DNA of 61,454 nt, taken from positions 1-61,454 of the forward strand of contig CADEFM010000019.1 in NCBI GenBank assembly GCA_902826605.1. Reading direction: 5' to 3'. Within the stretch, counting starts at the first letter, position 1, and every line of letters starts with the position of its first letter. The notes below the pieces were generated by a model that saw only the letters and a program-made list of their open reading frames with translations, did not search any database and was not told the origin of the DNA. Made by a program: the position numbers and the translations under genes. This stretch comes from an uncultured Acidobacteriota bacterium. Lineage in GTDB: Bacteria; Acidobacteriota; Terriglobia; Bryobacterales; Bryobacteraceae. Shown piece after piece: positions 17,082 to 24,970 of the stretch.

Positions 17082-18685
17082 AACTGACAATCGGAAAAAA
17101 GATTCTCCTCGGCTACGCCCTGGCGATGCTGATCATGGCGATCACGGGAGTTGCCGCTTACCGCACTACGGAACAACAGCGTGAAGCAAATAACTGGGTG
17201 CAGCATACGTTTCTTGTCATTGGCGATACCGAAGACGTTCGGGCGAGTCTGCTCAGCCTCGAAAACGCCTCCCGGGGATACGTGATGACTGGGGACCAGC
17301 GCTATTTCAATTCCTTGGATGGCTTTCGGGCGACCTTTGCCGGGAGCCGGAAGCATCTACGAATGCTCACGGAGGACAATCCCGCTCAGCAGCGCAGACT
17401 GGACGACATAGATCCGCAGCTCGACCGCAGACTCGCAGAGCTAACGGAGATCTCAACGATTCGCAAAGACAAAGGCTTCGCGGCTTCTCTCGCCGCCATG
17501 CAGCAAATGAACACCCTGGAACGTGGATCCGAGATTCGAAGATCGCTCACGGCGATCGAAGATGAGGAACGGACGCTTCTCAGAGAGAGGGAAAGAGCCG
17601 CGGAGATCCGAAGTGAGGGCGCCGATCGCATAATGATATACGGCACCGCTGTTGGCTTGGCGCTAGTGGCTTTCCTGGGGATTACGACGTATTTCGTCAT
17701 CACGCGCCCGCTGGATGAATTCCAGAAATTAGTGACGTCGGCCGGAGAAGGCGACCTTACGCGGAAGCTCAGCCGCGAAGGCAGCGATGAGATGGGAATC
17801 CTCGCCCGCGGATTGAATCAGCTAGTGACCCGGATGAGGATGATGGCTTCGCAGACGCGAGCCGTGACGGAAAATCTCAATTCGTCCGCAATGGATATTC
17901 TGGCTTCGGCTAAGCAACAGTCCGCGCTCATCGGACAGCAAATCGCGGCCTACCAGGAGACCAATGCAACCATGCAGCAGGTCAGCAAATCCTGCCTTCA
18001 GATTGCGGAACGCGCCAAGCAGATTACGGCCGCTGCGGAGACCGTTTCGCTTGCCAATACCTCGGGTCTCGACGCCGTCCAAAAGACCAACCAGAGTGTG
18101 GAGGCGATCCACGAGCAAGCCGAGGCGGTGGCTCAGAACATCGTGTCATTGAGCGAGAAGACTCAGGCGGTAGGCGACATTCTCTCCACGGTGAATGATA
18201 TCGCCGAGCAATCGCACCTGCTCGCCCTCAATGCCGCCATTGAAGCCGCGGCGGCCGGCGAACATGGCCGAAGCTTTTCCGTGGTAGCCGGCGAAATTAA
18301 GAACTTAGCCGACCAGTCCAAGGCGGCTACCGTCCAGGTGAAGACCATCTTGGGAGACATTCAAAAAGAAATCAATACGTCGGTGATGCTGACAGAGGAA
18401 GCGGTTAAACGGGTGGATCTCGGCAAACATCAGGCGGACATGGCTGCATCCGCCATTCGCAGCTTGGCGGCCAACATCGACGAAAGTGTGCAAGCGTTCC
18501 AGCAGATTGCAGCCGGCACCAACCAGCAGCAAATCGGTTTTGAGAATGTCATGCAGGCGATGAAAGACCTGAGCCGCGGCAGCGAACAGGCCGCGAGCAG
18601 TACCCGCCAGACGGAAAAATCCGCGGCTATTCTAGCCGATTTGGGTACTCAGCTTGAGGCGGCAACGGAGGGATATAGGCTTTGA
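17078..18685 (+). CDS. Methyl-accepting chemotaxis protein with CHASE3-type sensor
   Basis: This transmembrane receptor has 535 residues. TM1 is at about residues 8-28, and TM2 at about 184-208. The periplasmic part between them has the CHASE3 look (SLENASRGYVMTGDQRYF), followed by HAMP (209-260) and a long signalling coiled coil. The hairpin tip is conserved: IAEQSHLLALNAAIEAA, then GRSFSVVAGEIKNLADQSKAA. The start is TTG with caggag seven bases upstream. It ends EGYRL without a C-terminal NWETF-type pentapeptide, so CheR probably binds by another route, such as its TPRs. WspA-type receptors normally carry a four-helix bundle sensor; here it is CHASE3-like. Confidence 0.92.
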   Translation: MKLTIGKKILLGYALAMLIMAITGVAAYRTTEQQREANNWVQHTFLVIGDTEDVRASLLSLENASRGYVMTGDQRYFNSLDGFRATFAGSRKHLRMLTEDNPAQQRRLDDIDPQLDRRLAELTEISTIRKDKGFAASLAAMQQMNTLERGSEIRRSLTAIEDEERTLLRERERAAEIRSEGADRIMIYGTAVGLALVAFLGITTYFVITRPLDEFQKLVTSAGEGDLTRKLSREGSDEMGILARGLNQLVTRMRMMASQTRAVTENLNSSAMDILASAKQQSALIGQQIAAYQETNATMQQVSKSCLQIAERAKQITAAAETVSLANTSGLDAVQKTNQSVEAIHEQAEAVAQNIVSLSEKTQAVGDILSTVNDIAEQSHLLALNAAIEAAAAGEHGRSFSVVAGEIKNLADQSKAATVQVKTILGDIQKEINTSVMLTEEAVKRVDLGKHQADMAASAIRSLAANIDESVQAFQQIAAGTNQQQIGFENVMQAMKDLSRGSEQAASSTRQTEKSAAILADLGTQLEAATEGYRL

Positions 18686-20892
18686 CCGGCATCCGCGAAA
18701 AGCTCGCTGCGATTTTTCAAGGTGAGCACGCCGAGCACATCGAGCACATTCGTTCGATCCTCGCGCTGTTTGAAAACGTCGCGGAAACGAAAGGAAGGGT
18801 TGAGCTCGATGACGCGTTCCGCCGGGCGCACAGTCTAAAAGGCGCCGCCCGGGCCGTCGATCTGGAAGCGGTGGAAGGGCTGGCCTCGGGGCTTGAAACT
18901 GTGTTTTCGCGAGTGCGGGAGGGGAATTTGCCACTCAACCGGCAGATCATCCGCGTCATCCATCAGGTACTCGACGCTAGCGAGGATTGCGTCGGGGCAT
19001 TTGGGGAAAACAGGGTGCCGGACATACCGGCCGCGGCATTGCGGGCGATCGAAGTTCTTCTCGGCGTGCAGTCACTCGAAGGCGAAGGGACCTCGCCTCA
19101 GGAGCAAGAAGATCCCTCCGCGCCGGTGGCCATGGGCGCGCCCATGCCAGTGGGATTGCAGCCCGTGGAGATGATACGGTTGCCTGCCGAGATCTTGGAC
19201 CGGCTGGTGGGGTCGACGGGTCAGCTTCTCATGGAAAGTCTGCGGCAGGCGAGTGTTACCGGGGAACTCGACACCCTCAATGATGAGATCGCGCAGGTAG
19301 CTTCGGAATGCGTACGGTTTCGGAGGGCTTCGGCCGCCCCGATGTGGCGCCTGTCGAATCAACCGGAGTTCTCCACGGTAGTCCGGCATATAGGATTTCT
19401 CGAACAAAGTCTCCGCGCCTTGGCCACTCGATCCAGAACAACGCGTGTACTGCAACAGCGCAGTGTTTGGAATACGCGGCGCACAGCGGAGCAACTACAG
19501 CGAAATGTATGGAGCGCGCGAATGGCGCCTGCGGAAGACCTGTTTGACGGCTTTCGAAAGATGGTGCGGGACTTGGCCCGGGACGAAAACAAGGAAATCG
19601 ATTTTCGGCTCAGCGGATCTGGCGTCCGGGCGGACCGGATCGTCCTGCAAGCTCTGAAAGACCCCGTGATGCACCTGCTCCGCAACGCGATTAGTCACGG
19701 AATCGAATCACCCGCGGAGCGCGTCAGCAAGGGAAAGCCACCCATCGGTTCCCTCACACTTCGTTTGGACTCGCAGAGAGGCCGGCTGATTGTGGAGGTG
19801 GATGACGACGGCCGGGGTGTGGATCTTGAGAAGGTCGCTTCCGTGCTTTCCGCCGCGGAACCGGGCGCGCACTCCGCGGAAGAATTGGGAAGGGTAATCT
19901 TTCGGCCGGGTTTTTCCACAGCCGCCACGGTCAATCGATTGTCCGGCCGGGGTATGGGCCTCTCGGTAGTCTACGAAGCCGCACGCCATCTGCAGGGAGA
20001 CGTCCAGTTACGGCCGAAGGAGGGCCCCGGGGCATCTTTTTTGATGTCGGTCCCCTTGTCCGTGTCCACCAGCCATTTGTTGATCCTCACCTGCGCTGGA
20101 CAGACGTTCGGAATTCCCACTCATGGAATCGAGAGGCTTTACCGGCTGCGCCTGGATCAAGTAGTGACGCAGGAAGGGAAGCCAGTCGCGTATTTGGGGG
20201 GACAAGCGATCCCACTCTACGGGCTAGCCCATTTGCTGCACATTGGCGACGCGGCGCCGTCGCTGCCCGGCGACACGCTTCCAGTGATGGTGCTGAAGTC
20301 CGGGGCCAAACGCTTCGCGATCTGGGTGGATGAATTTCTGGCGGAAAGCGATGCCCTGATCAAAGAACTGGGAATGTCATTGCCGGCCACGGGTAACATT
20401 TCCGGGGGTGCACTCCTGCGGGAAGGGACTGTTTTCGTCGTATTGAACCCGGCCGGCTTGGCGGCCAGTTGCACACCCTTGTCCGCGGCTCCGGCTCCGC
20501 GGACGATCAAGCCGCAGAAGCAAGAAACCGATCCGGGTATTTTGGTGGTGGACGATTCGATTACGTCACGCTCGCTCGAGAAAAGCATCCTGGAGGCGCA
20601 TGGGTACCGGGTTCGAACCGCGGTGGACGGAATAGAAGCCCTGGAGATGCTGCGTGTCGAGAAAGCCGACCTCATCATCACCGATATTCAGATGCCACGC
20701 CTGGACGGCTTTGGACTGGTGGAGGCGCTGAAGGCGGACAGCAAATGGAAGGATATTCCGGTGATCATTATCAGCTCCCTTGAGCAACCCGAGGATCGGG
20801 AGCGCGGTCTGCTGCTCGGTGCGGACGCTTACGTAGTCAAGCGCAAGTTCGACCAAACCGAGCTCCTTGACGCGATCGGGCAAATGATATGA
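18682..20892 (+). CDS. CheA histidine kinase with C-terminal receiver (WspE-like)
   Basis: This is the central kinase of the array, with 736 residues. The N-terminal HPt has its phospho-His at H50 (AHSLKGAAR). I see no separate P2 domain. The HATPase region shows HLLRNAISHGIESPAER, DDDGRGVDL and GRGMGLSVV, and is followed by a CheW-like regulatory domain and a receiver with D668 in ITDIQMPRLDG. This CheA-REC fusion is the WspE/FrzE arrangement. The start is TTG overlapping the receptor stop, and the stop overlaps cheB as ATGA. The kinase would phosphorylate its own receiver, CheB and one or more receivers in the flanking kinases. Confidence 0.93.
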   Translation: MTGIREKLAAIFQGEHAEHIEHIRSILALFENVAETKGRVELDDAFRRAHSLKGAARAVDLEAVEGLASGLETVFSRVREGNLPLNRQIIRVIHQVLDASEDCVGAFGENRVPDIPAAALRAIEVLLGVQSLEGEGTSPQEQEDPSAPVAMGAPMPVGLQPVEMIRLPAEILDRLVGSTGQLLMESLRQASVTGELDTLNDEIAQVASECVRFRRASAAPMWRLSNQPEFSTVVRHIGFLEQSLRALATRSRTTRVLQQRSVWNTRRTAEQLQRNVWSARMAPAEDLFDGFRKMVRDLARDENKEIDFRLSGSGVRADRIVLQALKDPVMHLLRNAISHGIESPAERVSKGKPPIGSLTLRLDSQRGRLIVEVDDDGRGVDLEKVASVLSAAEPGAHSAEELGRVIFRPGFSTAATVNRLSGRGMGLSVVYEAARHLQGDVQLRPKEGPGASFLMSVPLSVSTSHLLILTCAGQTFGIPTHGIERLYRLRLDQVVTQEGKPVAYLGGQAIPLYGLAHLLHIGDAAPSLPGDTLPVMVLKSGAKRFAIWVDEFLAESDALIKELGMSLPATGNISGGALLREGTVFVVLNPAGLAASCTPLSAAPAPRTIKPQKQETDPGILVVDDSITSRSLEKSILEAHGYRVRTAVDGIEALEMLRVEKADLIITDIQMPRLDGFGLVEALKADSKWKDIPVIIISSLEQPEDRERGLLLGADAYVVKRKFDQTELLDAIGQMI

Positions 20893-21944
20893 AAAAAATC
20901 CGTGTCATGATCGTCGAGGATTCCGACGTGGTTCGCGCGCTGCTTGAGTACAGCATCGGACGCGACCCGCGGCTGGTGGTCTGCCGCACGGCCGCCAACG
21001 CCGAAGATGCACTCCACAGCCTGGCATACGATACACCCGATGTCATTGCCATGGATATCCGGCTGCCGGGCATGGATGGCCTTGAAGCCACTCGGCAAAT
21101 CATGTCGAAAAAGCCCATTCCCATTGTCGTGGTCGCGGCCAGCGTCGAATTGGGGAAGTGGAACGCCACGGCCATGGAAGCACTACGGGCAGGAGCCTTG
21201 ACTGTCCTTGAAAAGCCGGTAGGCACCACCAATACCGACTACGAAGCCTTGGCCGAACGTTTGTGCACGCAACTAGTCATCATGAGCCAGGTCAAGCTGG
21301 TTCGCCAGCACCACAATGGTAACGTCCCTTTTTCGGAGCACCGGATTGGTGTATCCCGGTCCGCCGGCTCCGGCGTGGTCAGGATGGTGGGCATTACCGC
21401 CTCCACAGGCGGGCCGGCGGCATTGATACAGTTGCTGGGAGCATTGGGCCCAACGTTTCCTTTACCGGTACTGCTGGTTCAACACATGACGGGCAGCTTC
21501 GTTGAGGGGTTCGCCGCCTGGTTGGGCACCGTTTGTCCTTTTCCGGTGAGGATCGCAAAGGATGGTTGCCTTCCTGTCGCGGGGGAGCTATTCATGGCCC
21601 CGGCTGAAAAGCACCTGCGCATCGAGGCGGGGCGGTTGCGTCTGGAAGCTGGAAAACCAATTTCATTTCAACGGCCTTCAGGAACAGTGCTGTTCCAATC
21701 CATGGCGCAGAGCCTGGGTGCCGATGCGCTAGGGGTCCTGCTCACCGGCATGGGAGAAGACGGCGCTTCGGGTCTTCTCGATATTCGCCGGGCAGGCGGC
21801 CATACGATCGCCGAAGATGAGTCCACGGCCGTTGTGTATGGCATGCCTGGGGCTGCGATGCAGATGGATGCGGTCTGCGAGTCGCTGCCTCTGCCTGCGA
21901 TTGCCCCCCGAATGTGGGAGTTAGTGTCAGGGAGAAATTCATGA
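20889..21944 (+). CDS. cheB: CheB protein-glutamate methylesterase (WspF-like)
   Basis: This enzyme removes methyl groups from the receptor when phosphorylated, and has 351 residues. The receiver is at residues 1-120, with D56 in AMDIRLPGMDG and K109. A linker follows, then the esterase domain with the catalytic triad visible as S172 (TASTGGP), H199 (LVQHMTG) and D291 (GMGEDGASG). All residues needed for activity are present. The start overlaps the cheA stop, and the stop overlaps the next gene as ATGA. Confidence 0.94.
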   Translation: MKKIRVMIVEDSDVVRALLEYSIGRDPRLVVCRTAANAEDALHSLAYDTPDVIAMDIRLPGMDGLEATRQIMSKKPIPIVVVAASVELGKWNATAMEALRAGALTVLEKPVGTTNTDYEALAERLCTQLVIMSQVKLVRQHHNGNVPFSEHRIGVSRSAGSGVVRMVGITASTGGPAALIQLLGALGPTFPLPVLLVQHMTGSFVEGFAAWLGTVCPFPVRIAKDGCLPVAGELFMAPAEKHLRIEAGRLRLEAGKPISFQRPSGTVLFQSMAQSLGADALGVLLTGMGEDGASGLLDIRRAGGHTIAEDESTAVVYGMPGAAMQMDAVCESLPLPAIAPRMWELVSGRNS

Positions 21945-23662
21945 ATCCGCTTCTGGATCGCGTTTTTCGGATCATCGTGGTGGAGGATTCGGAGACTCAA
22001 GCCTTCAAGCTGCAGGTGTTGCTTGAGGAACAGGGATGGCATGTATCCATTACAGGCACGGCGGAGAACGCGCTGAACTTGCTGAGCGGCGCTCTTCCCG
22101 ATTTGATCCTGGTCGATTACAACTTGCCTGGAATGCGCGGCGACGAATTCTGCCGCCGCATCCGGATGAACTTGAACACGCGGGGCATACCCATCCTGAT
22201 GATGACGGCGTCAGCCCCCGCCACATCGGAGATCCACAGCCTAGAAAGCGGCGCGGACGACTACATCTCGAAATTCGAACTTCCGGAGATCCTGCTGTTG
22301 CGTATTCGCGCGAGATTGAGCACGGTGCAGGTTCCCGCGGCTATTCTCAATCCGTTCAATTCTGTCTTCCGCAGCGCCCGCATACTGCACATCGACGACA
22401 GTCCCACTTACGCCGCGTTCCTCGGGGAGGAACTACGGAAGCAGGGCTATGAGGTAGAGAGCGCGGCCAGCGGGGTCGAAGGACTGGCCCGGCTGGAGGC
22501 TACGCGCTTCGATTGCGTCCTGGTGGATCTGGCGATGCCCGCGATGGACGGAATCGAGGTTTGCCGCCGTATCTCCGCGATGAGGCTCACACAGGAATCG
22601 GACGCAGCTATAGTCATACTGACCGGAAGCGATAACAAAGGGTCTATCAATCGCGGCTTTGAAGCCGGTGCCGACGACTTCGTCAGCAAGTCCAGCGATC
22701 TGGCCGTCCTGCGCGCGCGCGTTCAGTCCCTCATGCGGCGCAAATTTTTCCAGATTGAGAATAGCCGCATCGTCGACCAACTCAAAGCCAGGGAATTGGA
22801 GACATTGAACGCGAATTCCGCCCTGGAGATCGCCGAGGCGCGCGCCGCAATGGCTGAAACGCTGTTGCAGGTCAATCACGATCTTCAACTCGCGAATCGC
22901 AGGCTGAAGGAAACCCAAACCCAGTTGATTCAGAACGAGAAAATGGCTTCGCTGGGGCAGTTGGTCGCGGGAATCGCCCACGAGATCAATAACCCTCTGG
23001 CCTTCGTTTTGAACAACTTGTTCCTGGTTGAGGGCGGCTTGGACGGCTTGCTCCCCGAGTTCGAAACCAGCCTCTCGGAGCTTTCTTTCCGTAAACTGCG
23101 CAAGACCCGGACGCAGCTCGCGGAAATGACGGAAGGCCTGAATCGCGTGAAAGAACTGGTGCTTGACTTGCGGACCTTTTCCCGGCTGGATGAGGGAGAG
23201 TTCAAGAGTGTGGATGTGGTCGAGGCGATCGAGGCTGTTCTGCTCTTGCTCAATCACAAGATCAACGGCTGCATCCGTGTGAAAAGAAATTATGGTCCTG
23301 AGCATACGCTGTATTGTTGCGCGGGACGCCTCAACCAGGTGCTGATGAACTTGATCGGCAATGCAGTGGACGCCCTTGCCGGCGATGGCGAAATTTTTGT
23401 TACCACCAGCCAGACGCTGGAACACTTCCTATTTTCTATTCGCGACACCGGAGGAGGCATTCCGGAAGCCATCCGGACCAAAATCTTTGATCCCTTCTTT
23501 ACAACCAAGCCGGTCGGACAAGGGACAGGACTGGGATTGGCGATATCCTATGGAATCGTGCAGGATCACGGTGGGTCCATCGAGGTTCAAAGCGAAGAAG
23601 GGGCTGGCACGGAATTTGTGGTCAAAATCCCGTTAAATCTGGAATTGGAGCGGGTCAAATGA
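21941..23662 (+). CDS. REC-REC-histidine kinase (putative output of the array)
   Basis: A soluble protein of 573 residues: receiver 1 (D59 in LVDYNLPGMRG), receiver 2 (D196 in LVDLAMPAMDG), a coiled coil at about 270-330, then HisKA with H347 in GIAHEINNPLAF. The HATPase shows LMNLIGNAVDAL, RDTGGGIP and GTGLGLAISYG. It ends the operon in the place where Wsp systems carry the GGDEF protein WspR. The natural reading is that CheA phosphorylates one or both receivers and so controls the kinase. The ATG is preceded by ggagaaattc, and an upstream in-frame ATG at 21914 lies deep in cheB and adds nothing. Its downstream partner is not in this window. Confidence 0.92.
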   Translation: MNPLLDRVFRIIVVEDSETQAFKLQVLLEEQGWHVSITGTAENALNLLSGALPDLILVDYNLPGMRGDEFCRRIRMNLNTRGIPILMMTASAPATSEIHSLESGADDYISKFELPEILLLRIRARLSTVQVPAAILNPFNSVFRSARILHIDDSPTYAAFLGEELRKQGYEVESAASGVEGLARLEATRFDCVLVDLAMPAMDGIEVCRRISAMRLTQESDAAIVILTGSDNKGSINRGFEAGADDFVSKSSDLAVLRARVQSLMRRKFFQIENSRIVDQLKARELETLNANSALEIAEARAAMAETLLQVNHDLQLANRRLKETQTQLIQNEKMASLGQLVAGIAHEINNPLAFVLNNLFLVEGGLDGLLPEFETSLSELSFRKLRKTRTQLAEMTEGLNRVKELVLDLRTFSRLDEGEFKSVDVVEAIEAVLLLLNHKINGCIRVKRNYGPEHTLYCCAGRLNQVLMNLIGNAVDALAGDGEIFVTTSQTLEHFLFSIRDTGGGIPEAIRTKIFDPFFTTKPVGQGTGLGLAISYGIVQDHGGSIEVQSEEGAGTEFVVKIPLNLELERVK

Positions 23663-23681
23663 AGGAAGCGCGCGGCGGCGG

Positions 23682-24884
23682 TTATTGAGCAAACGAAAAG
23701 ATCTGCGAGATCATATTCTTGCGCCGTTCCTTCGGAGCAATGCCCCCCATTTTTCTGGCAAGATTCGCGATTTCCGCGCGAAATTCGCTGTGCTCGGCTG
23801 CTGGCTTTCCCCGTACGGAAGCGTCGTGCAGATCCCGGGAGGCGCCGGAAAGTTTGGCGTAGACGGGAACGCCAAAAACACGATCCAACTCGCTGCCGCG
23901 AAAATCCTGGCTGTTTCCGAGCTGATTCACAATCAGCCGCAGTTTGTCGCCTTCAAAACCAGCCGTGCGCAACGCCGCGATGGTTCGCTTGGCTTCGTAA
24001 AGTCCGGGCACGCTGGTTGTGGTCACCAGCAGCAGTTCGTCAACTCTGGCCAGCAAGTGAAGGGAAACCTCTGTTAACTTCCCGAGATCGAGTACGATCC
24101 ATTGATAAAAGGGTCGCACCAGGGTGAGTACGTGGCGCAGACCATCGAGACTCGGGTGGCCAGAGCCGACCAAGCCAGGCGAGCGCACGACGTCTAAGCC
24201 AGAGGCATGATGGGCCACGATTCCGCTCCAAAAGGAACGGTCTAGACGGTGGACGTTACTCACAGCATCGAGGATCGAATACTCCGATACCGTGTTCATG
24301 AGGAAGCTTACTAGACCACCATCCAGATTCATATCCATGATGAGCGAGGGTTCATTGGTTTGCCGACGCAACTCGATGGCCAGATTGCACGCCAGTGTGG
24401 TTGCTCCGACTCCTCCCTTTGATCCCATGACTCCAATGATTCTGGTCTTGTACGATACGGCTTCCGCGAGCGCGCCGGCCGCGGGCCCACTTCGCCTCAC
24501 GGCGGCAAACTGTAACGCCTTTGACAAGAGAGCTGGTTTACAGGTGCTTTTGACGATGTAGTCCTGCGCGCCTTCCTGCACCATGCGAACCGCTAGCGAT
24601 TCAGTATCGCTACTGCTTAGAATAATGACCGGAACTGCCGGAGCATAGGTTTTTGCTTTCGTGAAAGTCTCATACCCCTGGCTGTCGGGCAGCCCGAGAT
24701 CAAGCAGGATCACGTCGACACCGCCTCGTGCGAGCGTGTTCAGGCCCTCCATCAACGAGTCAGTCCACTTCAAGACGAACGTGATATCTTCATTAGGCTC
24801 AAGCCACACGCGCACTAACTCGGCGTAGTCAGGATCATCTTCTATCAGCAGAACCGTAAGGGTCCGCTCGCTCACAATCGACAT
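23682..24884 (-). CDS. Receiver domain fused to ParA-like ATPase (CpaE/TadZ-like)
   Basis: The protein has 400 residues. An N-terminal receiver (phospho-Asp D62 in LLDLGLPDSQG) is joined to a MinD/ParA-type ATPase with the deviant P-loop GSKGGVGATT at about residues 154-163 and DMNLDGGLVSF. REC-ParA fusions of this type place Flp/Tad pilus machinery at a pole. No other tad/cpa gene is in the window, so partners must lie elsewhere. It faces the chemosensory operon tail to tail, with only about 20 bases between. Its receiver could be a target of CheA, but that is speculative. Confidence 0.85.
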   Translation of the reverse strand: MSIVSERTLTVLLIEDDPDYAELVRVWLEPNEDITFVLKWTDSLMEGLNTLARGGVDVILLDLGLPDSQGYETFTKAKTYAPAVPVIILSSSDTESLAVRMVQEGAQDYIVKSTCKPALLSKALQFAAVRRSGPAAGALAEAVSYKTRIIGVMGSKGGVGATTLACNLAIELRRQTNEPSLIMDMNLDGGLVSFLMNTVSEYSILDAVSNVHRLDRSFWSGIVAHHASGLDVVRSPGLVGSGHPSLDGLRHVLTLVRPFYQWIVLDLGKLTEVSLHLLARVDELLLVTTTSVPGLYEAKRTIAALRTAGFEGDKLRLIVNQLGNSQDFRGSELDRVFGVPVYAKLSGASRDLHDASVRGKPAAEHSEFRAEIANLARKMGGIAPKERRKNMISQIFSFAQ

Positions 24885-24970
24885 GCGTTACTTATCGGTT
24901 CGATGCCTGGCGGTGATAGGGACAATCGCAACCATTCCTAGAATCCTATACCATTGATAGCGAGGTTTTT

